Of a stretch of 64,000 bases of DNA, positions 49,790 to 58,959 are shown piece after piece. Location of the stretch: the NCBI GenBank assembly GCA_002403305.1, contig DHHM01000005.1, forward strand, positions 1 to 64,000, given 5' to 3'. How positions within the stretch are numbered: position 1 is the first letter of the stretch; each line of letters starts with the position of its first letter. The notes under the pieces were generated by a model, which searched no databases, was not told where the DNA came from, and worked only from the letters and a program-made list of their open reading frames with translations. Source of the stretch: Bacteroidales bacterium UBA4772 (GTDB lineage Bacteria > Bacteroidota > Bacteroidia > Bacteroidales > VadinHA17). The translations under genes were made by a program, and so were the position numbers.

Positions 49790-51496
49790 ATGAAAAATTT
49801 CACCAGACTTTTTGTCATTCTGATTGCTGCCGTTCTTATGTCAGGCTGCAGCAGTCTTGAGAAGATGAAGAAGAACGCCAATCTTGTCAATTACGAGATT
49901 ACTCCCCAGGTCCTTGAGACTCACGGAGGTATTGTTGCCGCTCAGGTAAAGGCCACCTATCCTGAGAAGTACTTTGACAAGAAAACCACGTTGAAGATCA
50001 CCCCCGTTCTTACTTATGAAGGCGGTGAGACAGTCTTTGATGAGCTGCTCTATGCTCAGGGTGAGCTTGTTCAGGAAAACAACAAGTCAGTCAGCTGGAC
50101 TGGCGGTAACATCAGCTGGTCAGGTGATGTCAACTACATACCTGAGATGAAGGTGTCAGAATTTCTGCTTCGCGTTGAGGCTTCCAAAAAAGACAAAACA
50201 CTGGCCTTTGACCCCATAAAACTGGCTGACGGCGTGATAGCTACCTCCACACTGGCTGAAGACCATGCCAAGCCAATCGTGCTGAAAGACAAATATCAGC
50301 GTATTGTTCCCGAACAGAAGATGGCCGACATCCTCTATATCATCAACAGGTCTGACATCAGGTCAAGCGAGCTGAAGTCAGAGGATATCCAGGCACTGAA
50401 AGATTATATTGCTCTTGTAATGCAGAACGAGAGAATGGCAGTGAAGGGCGTCACAGCCAGTTCATATGCTTCTCCCGACGGTCCTCTCACACTCAACGAG
50501 AGACTGGCAGAACAGAGGGGCAAGGCTGCCGAGAAGTATCTCCAGAAAGAGTACGGCAAAGTTCCCGAGCTTGCCCAGTTCTTTGCAACCAAAACAACCC
50601 CTGAAGACTGGGACGGTTTCAAGACCCTCGTCCAGGAGTCGTCAATCGCCGACAAGGAGCTTATACTCAGAGTACTCTCGATGTACCAGGATCCTGTTGT
50701 CCGCGAACAGGAGATCAAGAACATGTCAGCTGCCTATGAGGCTCTGGCTGATGATATCCTTCCCCAGCTCAGGAGATCGAAGTTTACTGTTGACGTTGAC
50801 CTGATAGGCCTCAGCGATGAGGAGATACTCGCTGCAATAAACGGTGATGCCTCGGTTCTCAGCCTTGAACAGCTTCTCTATGCCGCAACACTTACGGAAG
50901 ATGTCAGCGAGATGCTCAAGTATTACAAGATGGCCGCAGAGAAGGAACCCAAGTGCCTGAGGGCATGGAATAACATTGGATGGGCTTACCTGAATATGGG
51001 CAAGGCCGATGAGGCTTTGGAGGCTCTTGAAAAGGCCAAGGCTCTCAAGAATGACGATGTTATTAAGAACAATATGGGCTTCGCGGAACTGCTGAAGGGC
51101 AACTACACCGCTGCTGCAGAGTATTTCAATTCAATGACAGCCGCCACACCTGAGTCCAGATTCGGACTTGGCACCGTAGCCATACATGAGGGCAGGTATG
51201 ACCAGGCAGTCAACTTCCTCGGCGACGAGCCCTCCATGAACCTTGCGCTTGCACAGCTTCTCAAGGGAGATGTCAACAAGGCACAGACAACCATGGCATC
51301 GGTTCCTCCCTGCAAGTGCGGTGCACCCTCATACCTCAAGGCTGTTATTGCTGCACGCAATGACGACAAGGACGGTGTGATCAACGGTCTCCGTGAAGCT
51401 ATTGGCTACAACAGCGACTGGAAAAACTATGCAATGACCGACCTCGAGTTTGCAAAATACTTCCTCGATGACACATTCATCGCAGTGACAAAGTAA
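49790..51496 (+). CDS. TPR-containing lipoprotein
   Basis: A 568-residue envelope lipoprotein of unknown function, of a type common in Bacteroidota. Lipoprotein signal with C20 (AAVLMSGC). The N-terminal half (30-180) is beta-rich with no recognised domain. About 190-340 resembles an OmpA-like segment (TASSYASPDGPLTLNERLAEQRGKA, with the NxxLxxxRA pattern). TPR repeats follow at about 365-500 (KCLRAWNNIGWAYLNMGKADEALEAL). A CKCG motif occurs near 504. It is monocistronic, with its own promoter and a strong terminator. It probably helps organise the outer membrane (inference). Confidence 0.75.
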   Translation: MKNFTRLFVILIAAVLMSGCSSLEKMKKNANLVNYEITPQVLETHGGIVAAQVKATYPEKYFDKKTTLKITPVLTYEGGETVFDELLYAQGELVQENNKSVSWTGGNISWSGDVNYIPEMKVSEFLLRVEASKKDKTLAFDPIKLADGVIATSTLAEDHAKPIVLKDKYQRIVPEQKMADILYIINRSDIRSSELKSEDIQALKDYIALVMQNERMAVKGVTASSYASPDGPLTLNERLAEQRGKAAEKYLQKEYGKVPELAQFFATKTTPEDWDGFKTLVQESSIADKELILRVLSMYQDPVVREQEIKNMSAAYEALADDILPQLRRSKFTVDVDLIGLSDEEILAAINGDASVLSLEQLLYAATLTEDVSEMLKYYKMAAEKEPKCLRAWNNIGWAYLNMGKADEALEALEKAKALKNDDVIKNNMGFAELLKGNYTAAAEYFNSMTAATPESRFGLGTVAIHEGRYDQAVNFLGDEPSMNLALAQLLKGDVNKAQTTMASVPPCKCGAPSYLKAVIAARNDDKDGVINGLREAIGYNSDWKNYAMTDLEFAKYFLDDTFIAVTK

Positions 51497-51519
51497 CAAA
51501 GCACAGGCTTAAAACAGAG

Positions 51520-51553
51520 ACCCCGCCGGCAGAGATGCAGGCGGGGTTTTTTT
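51520..51553 (+). terminator. Terminator after the TPR lipoprotein gene
   Basis: ACCCCGCC (51520-51527) pairs with GGCGGGGT (51540-51547), followed by T's to 51553. Confidence 0.9.
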
Positions 51554-51598
51554 CGCCCCTGGCGCCGGTGTCAGCCGGCAAAAATGCAGAGTGATTGT

Positions 51599-52135
51599 TC
51601 AGCTGTTGCGGCTGACCCTGCCGGCAAGCTCCCACAGGACTATCCCGGCACTGACAGCCACGTTGAATGAGTGCTTGGTGCCGTACTGGGGGATCTCTAT
51701 GCAGCTGTCAGACATCTCAACCACCTCCTCGCTGACACCCCTTATCTCATGTCCGAAAACCAGTGCATACTTCTCACCCTCCCTTACCTTGAAGGTGTCA
51801 AGTGGCACCGCTTCGTCGGCCTGTTCAACAGAGATAATCCTGTAGCCTTTTTCCTTCAGCTCCCCGACTGCGGCGGCAGCACTCTCGTGGTACTTCCACT
51901 CCACTGACTCGGTGGCCCCCAGCGCCGTCTTGTGTATCTCACGGTGTGGCGGCGTGGCAGTGATGCCGCACAGCCAGACAGCCTCAACAATAAAGGCGTC
52001 TGCTGTCCGGAATATCGAACCTACATTGTTGAGACTCCTCACATTGTCGAGAACCACGATGAAGGGCGACTTCGATGAAGAGCGGAATTCATTTACGCTC
52101 TTGCGGTTCAGCTCATCATTTGTCAGCTTCCTCAT
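51599..52135 (-). CDS. TrmH/SpoU-family RNA 2'-O-methyltransferase
   Basis: A 178-residue SPOUT-class methyltransferase for tRNA or rRNA. All three family motifs are present: motif 1 VVLDNVRSLNNVGSIFRTADA (about 27-47), motif 2 YALVFGHEIRGVSEEVVE (about 120-137) and motif 3 IEIPQYGTKHSFNVAVSAGI (about 143-162), where the AdoMet knot forms. The start at 52135 (MRKLTNDELNRKSV) is chosen; the upstream ATG at 52189 adds an unrelated hydrophobic stretch. The exact target base is unknown. It is convergent with the TPR gene and divergent from sucC. Confidence 0.88.
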   Translation of the reverse strand: MRKLTNDELNRKSVNEFRSSSKSPFIVVLDNVRSLNNVGSIFRTADAFIVEAVWLCGITATPPHREIHKTALGATESVEWKYHESAAAAVGELKEKGYRIISVEQADEAVPLDTFKVREGEKYALVFGHEIRGVSEEVVEMSDSCIEIPQYGTKHSFNVAVSAGIVLWELAGRVSRNS

Positions 52136-52232
52136 GAAATAAGATTTTAGCGAAAATAAATATAAAAATGAGTAAATTACATTCCTCAATCATGTGACAT
52201 CTCATTAAACCGCAATTATCAGATAACTTGTC

Positions 52233-53423
52233 ATGAACATCCACGAATACCAGGGAAAATCAATTCTTCAGTCTCACGGTGTGCCGGTGCAGGAAGGGTT
52301 TGTAGCTGAAACTGCCGAACAGGCTATGCTTGTGGCAGAAGAGCTAAAGAAAAAATTCGGAACGGAGATCTTTGTCATTAAGGCACAGATACATGCCGGC
52401 GGACGTGGTAAGGGCGGAGGAGTCAAGATTGCCCGCTCCCCTGCCGAAGCAGCTGAGGTGGCATCACGGATGCTCGGTATGACGCTGGTAACACCCCAGA
52501 CCGGCCCGGCAGGGAAACCGGTGCGTAAGGTGCTGATTGCCCGGGATGTCTATTATGAGGGAGAATCAGAAACCAAAGAGTTTTACATGTCTGTGCTTCT
52601 TGACCGCAGGAGGGGATCCTATGTCTTTATGTATTCAACAGAAGGAGGAATGGATATCGAAGAGGTGGCAGAGAAGAAGCCGGAGGCTATCTTCACGGAG
52701 CCTGTTGATGCCACCTGCTGCCTGCATGACTTCCAGAAGCGGACCATAGCGTTTAACCTGGGGCTGCAGGGCAAGGCCTTCAGGGAGATGACCCGTTTCC
52801 TCGGTGGACTGTGGGATGCCTTCATCAGTTCAGACGCCTCGCTCATAGAGATCAACCCACTCCTCAAGACCAGCGACGACAGGATAGTGGCAGTAGACTG
52901 CAAGGTGACACTTGATGACAATGCCCTCTTCCGTCATCCTGATCTTGCTTCCATGCGCGACCTTAATGAGGAAGATCCCACCGAGGTGGAGGCCTCGGAG
53001 AGCAGCCTCAACTATGTCAAGCTCGACGGTGATGTCGGATGTATGGTCAACGGAGCAGGACTGGCTATGGCAACCATGGACCTGATACAGCTGTCCGGGG
53101 GAAGACCGGCCAATTTCCTCGATGTGGGCGGCGGTGCAAATGCCAAAACCGTTGAGGCAGGGTTCAGGATAATACTGAAAGACTCCAATGTCAAAGCCAT
53201 ACTGGTGAACATCTTTGGCGGAATCGTCAGGTGTGACCGGGTGGCGGCAGGAATCATCGAGGCTTATAAAACCATCGGTAATATAACCGTTCCGGTCATC
53301 GTCAGGCTGCAGGGCACCAACGCCACCGAGGCTAAAGAGCTGATTGACGGTTCCGGGCTGAAGGTCATTGCCGCCTCTACATTCACGGACGCCGCCGGGA
53401 AGGTCAGGAGTGCCCTGAGCTAA
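52233..53423 (+). CDS. sucC: Succinyl-CoA synthetase beta subunit
   Basis: A 396-residue ATP-grasp subunit that binds nucleotide and succinate. MNIHEYQGKSILQSHGVPV (1-19), KAQIHAGGRGKGGGVKIA (about 50-67), EINPLL and the C-terminal FLDVGGGANAKTVEAGFRIIL plus VNIFGGIVRCDRVAAGI are typical. Length is normal. The partner sucD is not adjacent: the next gene, 91 bp on, is priA. Confidence 0.95.
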   Translation: MNIHEYQGKSILQSHGVPVQEGFVAETAEQAMLVAEELKKKFGTEIFVIKAQIHAGGRGKGGGVKIARSPAEAAEVASRMLGMTLVTPQTGPAGKPVRKVLIARDVYYEGESETKEFYMSVLLDRRRGSYVFMYSTEGGMDIEEVAEKKPEAIFTEPVDATCCLHDFQKRTIAFNLGLQGKAFREMTRFLGGLWDAFISSDASLIEINPLLKTSDDRIVAVDCKVTLDDNALFRHPDLASMRDLNEEDPTEVEASESSLNYVKLDGDVGCMVNGAGLAMATMDLIQLSGGRPANFLDVGGGANAKTVEAGFRIILKDSNVKAILVNIFGGIVRCDRVAAGIIEAYKTIGNITVPVIVRLQGTNATEAKELIDGSGLKVIAASTFTDAAGKVRSALS

Positions 53424-53514
53424 CAGGAAGCGCAATTATTATGCCGCCTCCGCTGAAGTATGTCTGCCAGCCCGCCAACGCGGCCCGGCAGAGGCCATTG
53501 CCGCAGTTTACAAG

Positions 53515-55527
53515 ATGACACAGCAATACGCAGATCTGATAATACCCGTAGCCCTCGCCGGCACCTTTACCTATCTTATCCCGCCTTCGATGAGCGGAAA
53601 GGTACGTCGGGGAAGCCTGGTGACCGTGCCCTTCGGTCAGAGCAGAAGCACCACCGGGCTGGTGGTCAGACTGCATGAGAGTCCGCCGGATGGAATCACT
53701 CCCAGGGAGATAGTTGAGCTGTTTGCTGATGAGGCCTGCATTCATGAACGACTTACAGACTTTATACTGTGGATATCAGATTACTACATGGCATACCCGG
53801 GAGAAGTGATGAAGGCTGCCATACCCTCTGCGGATGACCTCCCGGGCCGTGGCTCGGCAAAAAGGAGAGGCAGCAGGAAGAGTGCATATGAAGGAGAGGT
53901 GATCATGCCGGCACAGCTGAGCCCGGTACAGGAGAAGGTATACGAAAGAATAACGGGTCTCTACCGTGATCATGATGTTGTGCTCTTCCATGGGGTCACC
54001 TCCAGTGGCAAGACGGAGCTCTATATCCACCTGATGCAGGAGCAGCTCGCCCGCGGCCGGCAGGTGCTATATATGCTTCCCGAGATAGCCCTTACCACCC
54101 AGATCATTGAGAGGCTGAAGAGACACTTTGGTGACGGGATAGGGGTGTTCCATTCGCGCCTCACACCGGCAGCACGCCGCGATGTGTGGAGCAGCGTGCA
54201 GTCCGGTGCCCTCAGGGCGGTGCTGGGTGTGCGCTCTTCACTCTTCCTGCCGTTCACCGACCTGGGCCTGATCATCGTTGACGAGGAGCATGACTCTTCA
54301 TACAAACAGTATGAACCGGCACCCCGTTATCATGCCCGCGATGCTGCCATGATGCTCTCAAGGATACACGGGGGTAAGACGCTGCTCGGCTCCGCCACAC
54401 CGTCGCTGGAGAGCTATTACAATGCCACGGCCGGCAGGTACGGGCTGGCAGAGCTGATGACCCGTCACGGTGAGGTGCTGATGCCTGAGATGATCATAGC
54501 CGACACCCGCTTCCCCGCAAGGAAAGGGAAGTCCTTGTCCCATTTCTCGAAGCGCCTGCTCGATGCTATTGCAGAAGCCCTGGAAAATGGCGAACAGGTG
54601 ATTCTGTTCCAGAACCGCAGGGGGTTCTCTCCCTACCTGATGTGCCCCGACTGCGGATGGGTGCCGGGGTGTACCAACTGCTCCGTCAGTTATACTTACC
54701 ATAAAAGCCTCGGACGCCTGGTGTGCCACTATTGCGGCAAAAGCGTGAGGCTGCCCGCTCTCTGCCCTGAGTGCGGTTCAGAGACACTGACCACCAAAGG
54801 ATTCGGTACCGAAAGGATAGAGGAAGAGATAAGGCTGCTCTTCCCGTCAGCCACAGTATCGAGAATGGACCAGGACACCACCAGAAAGCGTTCTGCATCC
54901 TCCTCGATACTCTCAGACTTTGCCGCAGGAAAGACAGACATACTCATCGGCACCCAGATGATCTCCAAGGGACTCGACTTTGAAAGACTTACCGTGGTGG
55001 GTATCCTCGATGCCGATAATATGATGCACTTCCCCGACTTCAGGGCCTTTGAACGCAGCTTTCAGCTGATGGAACAGGTGAGCGGCAGGGCCGGACGCCG
55101 GACGCGCCGCGGCAGGGTCATCATACAGACGGCAGACCCTAACCATATCATTCTTCGTCAGGTGCTGAAACATGATTATAAGACGATGTTTTCCACACAG
55201 CTTGAAGAACGTTCGCTGTTCGGTTACCCTCCATTCACAAAGATCATCAGAATATTTATCAGGCACCGCAACCCCGACGAGCTGGATATCTCCTCAGCGC
55301 GACTGGCCGGGGAGCTTCGCCGTCACCTGGGCGGTCATGTACTGGGTCCTGAGTTCCCGGCGGTGAGACAGGTGCAGAAGTGGTATATAAAAACCATCAT
55401 GATCAAGATAGGAAGCACCCTCTCTCCTGCACGTGTAAAAGAGGTCATCCGCAAAGCGGTGGAGGATGAACTCAGGATGCCGAGAACTGGTCTGCTGCGT
55501 ATTCATGCCGATGTGGATCCGCAATAA
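53515..55527 (+). CDS. priA: Primosomal protein N' (PriA helicase), short form lacking the winged-helix domain
   Basis: A 670-residue replication-restart helicase; Bacteroidota PriA is usually about 810-830. The N-terminal 3'-DNA-binding domain (1-103) is present up to YYMAYPGEVMKAAIPSA. The expected winged-helix domain (about 130-150 residues) is replaced by a 30-residue basic linker (PGRGSAKRRGSRKSAYEG). The helicase core is complete: Walker A HGVTSSGKTELY (159-170), DEEHDSSYKQ, the eight-Cys zinc region (CPDCGWVPGCTNC, CHYCG, CPECG) and GTQMISKGLDF. It should keep helicase activity, while PriB/fork interactions using the winged helix may change. The frame is intact. Confidence 0.9.
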   Translation: MTQQYADLIIPVALAGTFTYLIPPSMSGKVRRGSLVTVPFGQSRSTTGLVVRLHESPPDGITPREIVELFADEACIHERLTDFILWISDYYMAYPGEVMKAAIPSADDLPGRGSAKRRGSRKSAYEGEVIMPAQLSPVQEKVYERITGLYRDHDVVLFHGVTSSGKTELYIHLMQEQLARGRQVLYMLPEIALTTQIIERLKRHFGDGIGVFHSRLTPAARRDVWSSVQSGALRAVLGVRSSLFLPFTDLGLIIVDEEHDSSYKQYEPAPRYHARDAAMMLSRIHGGKTLLGSATPSLESYYNATAGRYGLAELMTRHGEVLMPEMIIADTRFPARKGKSLSHFSKRLLDAIAEALENGEQVILFQNRRGFSPYLMCPDCGWVPGCTNCSVSYTYHKSLGRLVCHYCGKSVRLPALCPECGSETLTTKGFGTERIEEEIRLLFPSATVSRMDQDTTRKRSASSSILSDFAAGKTDILIGTQMISKGLDFERLTVVGILDADNMMHFPDFRAFERSFQLMEQVSGRAGRRTRRGRVIIQTADPNHIILRQVLKHDYKTMFSTQLEERSLFGYPPFTKIIRIFIRHRNPDELDISSARLAGELRRHLGGHVLGPEFPAVRQVQKWYIKTIMIKIGSTLSPARVKEVIRKAVEDELRMPRTGLLRIHADVDPQ

Positions 55528-55719
55528 CGGAATAGCGGCATTGCCGCCTTCAACCCAATGCAGATCCGCAGTGACAGGACAGTGGCGGTGACGTGTTCAT
55601 GCTGATAGTGATATGCAGTTACAGAAGCAGTACATCCGGTTAAAATATTAAATTTACAGGCCAAAGAGCTGCCCTGCTGAACATGCCGGCCATTAATATT
55701 ATTGAATAACCTGTACTGT

Positions 55720-58026
55720 ATGAAAGTAATAACCCGGACAGTTATCACTGCTGCCTTCCTTGCCGCCGCCGCCTGCGGTCCCGCACCCGGCGACACCGCC
55801 ACAACATGCCCTGCCGACCTTGCATCACCCCTGATGGGCACCGACTCGGAATACCTTCTGTCACACGGTAACACCTACCCTGCGGTGGCACTGCCCTGGG
55901 GCATGAATTTCTGGACCCCCCAGACACGAAGGAACGGCGACGGCTGGGCTTATACATATGATGATCACAGGATCGTGGGCATAAAGCAGACACATCAGCC
56001 CAGCCCCTGGATCAATGACTACGCAGCCTTCTCACTGATGCCTGTCACCGGGGGCAGCAGGATCACCGAAGAGGAGCGCGCCTCATGGTTCTCGCACAAA
56101 TCGGAAGTGTCGCATCCCTACCTATACAGTGTCTACCTTGCCGACTGGGATATTACAGCTGAGGTGACCTCCACCGAGAGATCCTCCATCTTCAGGCTTA
56201 CCTTCCCGGAGAATGACTCCTCAGCGGTGGTCATTGATGCCTACCCCGGAGGATCAATGGTCAGATTTATCCCTGAAAAGAACAGGGTCATAGGTTACTG
56301 CCGCAATAACCACGGCGGCGTGCCTGACAATTTCCACAACTGGTTTGTCATTGAATTTGACCGGGAGTTTGATTTCTTCTCCTCGTGGGTTGACGGCACG
56401 CTGACGGCCGGTGCCATCAGCGGCGAGGGCGGTCATGCCGTCGCTGTGGCAGGCTTCCGTACGCAAAGGAGCGATACCGTGACTGCCAGGGTAGCATCCT
56501 CATTCATATCCCCGGAACAGGCACTCCTCAACCTCGGGCGTGAGACCGGGGGTCGCGACTTCGATGCGGTGTGCAATGCAGCCAGGGAGAGATGGAACAG
56601 TGAACTCGGACGCATAAAGGTTGAGGGAGGTGATGATGACATGACTCGTACCTTCTATTCTGCCCTTTACCGCACTCTCCTCTTCCCCAGGATGTTTTAC
56701 GAATATGACCGTGACAGTGCCATTGTGCATTACAGCCCCTACAATGGCCAGGTGTTGCCGGGCAGGCTCTTCACCGACAACGGTTTCTGGGATACTTTCA
56801 GGGCGGCCATGCCCCTGCTGACGCTTCTCTATCCGGAGGTGAGCTCGCATATCATGGAGGGACTGGTGAATACATACCTCGAGAGCGGCTGGCTCCCCGA
56901 ATGGGCCAGCCCGGGCCACCGCGACTGCATGATTGGGAGTAACTCCGCTTCCATTATCGCAGATGCATATCTCAAAGGAATAAGAGGTTATGAGATCGAC
57001 ACCCTCTGGAAGGCGCTGGTAAAGAATACCAGGGGACATGGCCCGGTGCACTCCGTTGGCAGATACGGGGCAGAATACTACAACAGCCTTGGCTACGTGC
57101 CGTATGACGCAGGCATCAATGAGAATGTGGCACGCACCCTTGAGTATGCCTATGCCGACTGGTGCCTGTGGCGGCTGGCGACAGAGCTCGGCAGGCCGCA
57201 GGAGGAGGCTGACCTCTTCCTGCTACGCTCACAGAACTACCGGAATGTGTTTGACACCGAAAGAAAGCTGATGAGAGGCAAAAACATTGACGGCACCTTC
57301 CAGTCGCCCTTCAGCCCCTACAAGTGGGGTGATGCCTTTACGGAGGGCAACAGCTGGCACTATACATGGAGTGTGTTCCATGATGTGGCAGGACTGGCAG
57401 ATCTGATGGGAGGAACGGAGATGATGGCCCGTATGCTCGACTCTGTCTTCATCGTGCCGCCTCTGTTCGACGACTCGTACTATGGCTTCCCCATACATGA
57501 GATACGGGAGATGCAGGTGATGAACATGGGCAACTATGCCCACGGTAATCAGCCGGTGCAGCATATGATCTACCTCTACAACTACACCCCCGAACCCTGG
57601 AAGGCACAGATGAGGGTCAGGGAGGTGATGGACAAGCTCTACAACTACACCCCTGACGGTTACTGTGGCGACGAGGACAACGGCCAGACCTCGGCGTGGT
57701 ACGTCTTCAGCGCACTGGGCTTCTACCCTGTGGTCCCGGGAACCGGGGAGTATGTCCTGGGCTCACCGCTCTTCAGGAAGGCAACGGTCACACTGGATGA
57801 CGGCAGCAAGCTTGTTGTCTCGGCGCCGGAAAACGGCAGGGAGAATGTTTTTGTGGATGAGGTGACCATAAACCGGAAGAGAGTGGATGTCAACTATGTC
57901 ACCCATTCACAGCTTAAGGCAGGAGGGACGCTTGAGTTCCGGATGAGCTCAGTCCCTGACAGGGAGCGGGGTGCTGCACCCCGGTCTTATCCCTATTCCT
58001 TCAGTTCAAACAAAGAATCCCAATAG
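55720..58026 (+). CDS. GH92 alpha-mannosidase lipoprotein
   Basis: A 768-residue exo-alpha-mannosidase of family GH92 (Ca-dependent, acting on alpha-mannan or N-glycans). Lipoprotein signal with Cys after FLAAAA (MKVITRTVITAAFLAAAACG). The start at 55720 is preferred to 55702. GH92 markers: SHGNTYPAVALPWGMNFWTPQT (about 45-66), GIKQTHQPSPWINDYAAFSLMP, LPEWASPGHRDCMIGSNS (about 390-407), YDAGINENVARTLEYAYADW, and GYCGDEDNGQTSAWYVFSALGFYPVVPGT with the catalytic acids. It is followed 13 bp later by the aldolase gene. It is not linked to the xylan locus. Confidence 0.93.
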   Translation: MKVITRTVITAAFLAAAACGPAPGDTATTCPADLASPLMGTDSEYLLSHGNTYPAVALPWGMNFWTPQTRRNGDGWAYTYDDHRIVGIKQTHQPSPWINDYAAFSLMPVTGGSRITEEERASWFSHKSEVSHPYLYSVYLADWDITAEVTSTERSSIFRLTFPENDSSAVVIDAYPGGSMVRFIPEKNRVIGYCRNNHGGVPDNFHNWFVIEFDREFDFFSSWVDGTLTAGAISGEGGHAVAVAGFRTQRSDTVTARVASSFISPEQALLNLGRETGGRDFDAVCNAARERWNSELGRIKVEGGDDDMTRTFYSALYRTLLFPRMFYEYDRDSAIVHYSPYNGQVLPGRLFTDNGFWDTFRAAMPLLTLLYPEVSSHIMEGLVNTYLESGWLPEWASPGHRDCMIGSNSASIIADAYLKGIRGYEIDTLWKALVKNTRGHGPVHSVGRYGAEYYNSLGYVPYDAGINENVARTLEYAYADWCLWRLATELGRPQEEADLFLLRSQNYRNVFDTERKLMRGKNIDGTFQSPFSPYKWGDAFTEGNSWHYTWSVFHDVAGLADLMGGTEMMARMLDSVFIVPPLFDDSYYGFPIHEIREMQVMNMGNYAHGNQPVQHMIYLYNYTPEPWKAQMRVREVMDKLYNYTPDGYCGDEDNGQTSAWYVFSALGFYPVVPGTGEYVLGSPLFRKATVTLDDGSKLVVSAPENGRENVFVDEVTINRKRVDVNYVTHSQLKAGGTLEFRMSSVPDRERGAAPRSYPYSFSSNKESQ

Positions 58027-58039
58027 CAAACTGCTGATC

Positions 58040-58948
58040 ATGTCAATATTAAACCTGTCCGGCATTTTTCCACCTCTGCCCGCATCGTTTGATGAAGAGG
58101 AGAACCTCTCTCCCGAAAAGATAAGATTCAATATTCAAAGTCTCTCCCGTTATGATCTGAGCGGTATCCTGGTACTTGGATCCAACGGAGAGCAGGTTAT
58201 GCTCTCCGAAGCTGAAAAGCATGAGGCTGTGGCTGCTGCCAGGGAGGCAATGCCGCCGGGCAAACTACTGCTCGCCGGTACCGGAGGGCAGTCGACCCGC
58301 GAAACAATCAGGCTAACCATGGATGCAGCCTCGGCAGGTGCTGACGCTGTGCTGGTGATATCTCCCTCATATTACAGGGGACAGATGAGTGATCAGGCGC
58401 TGGTAAGACACTATCATGCCGTGGCTGATGCCTCACCCGTGCCGGTTGTGGTCTACAACATGCCGGCCAACACCGGCATCGACATGACCGCGCAGGCCAT
58501 AATTCAGATGGCGGGCCATCCCAACATCATCGGTTTGAAGGAATCGGGTGGCAACGTTGTCAAGATGGGTGAGGTTCTCCATGCCACAGCCGGTGACTTT
58601 CAGATACTGGCAGGCGGGGCAGGCTTTCTGCTGCCGGCACTTGCCACAGGTGCGGCTGGGGGAATCCTTGCCCTGGCAAACATCGCACCGGCTCACTGTC
58701 TTGAAATCTATAAGTCATTTCTTGCCGGTGAAATGGAACATGCCCGCAGGATGCAGCATGCCGCCATCGCTCTTAACGCTGCCGTCACCTCCAGGTGGGG
58801 TGTCCCTGCCCTGAAGAGAGCGATGGATCATCTCGGGCTGTACGGCGGGCCGGTGCGCAGGCCCCTGCTGCCAGTGAGCGAGCAGATCGGGAGAGAGATT
58901 GTTGAAATGGTAAACGATAAGGGAATAATGGCATTCAAGAACATCTAA
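58040..58948 (+). CDS. DHDPS/NAL-family aldolase (possibly 4-hydroxy-2-oxoglutarate aldolase-like)
   Basis: A 302-residue class I aldolase of the dihydrodipicolinate synthase family. Schiff-base lysine K167 in GLKESGG, Y139 in VVYNMPANTGID, and the carboxylate-binding loop LGSNGEQVML at 46-55. GSNGE, in place of the GTTGE of DapA, resembles 4-hydroxy-2-oxoglutarate aldolase (HOGA1). An alanine-glyoxylate aminotransferase gene follows 11 bp later, so glyoxylate made by such an aldolase could be turned into glycine. That pairing is inference; DapA or another keto-acid aldolase is possible. The start at 58040 (MSILNLSGIFPPLPASF) is chosen over the upstream ATG at 57971 that overlaps GH92. Confidence 0.8.
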   Translation: MSILNLSGIFPPLPASFDEEENLSPEKIRFNIQSLSRYDLSGILVLGSNGEQVMLSEAEKHEAVAAAREAMPPGKLLLAGTGGQSTRETIRLTMDAASAGADAVLVISPSYYRGQMSDQALVRHYHAVADASPVPVVVYNMPANTGIDMTAQAIIQMAGHPNIIGLKESGGNVVKMGEVLHATAGDFQILAGGAGFLLPALATGAAGGILALANIAPAHCLEIYKSFLAGEMEHARRMQHAAIALNAAVTSRWGVPALKRAMDHLGLYGGPVRRPLLPVSEQIGREIVEMVNDKGIMAFKNI

Positions 58949-58959
58949 ATGGTAACGAT

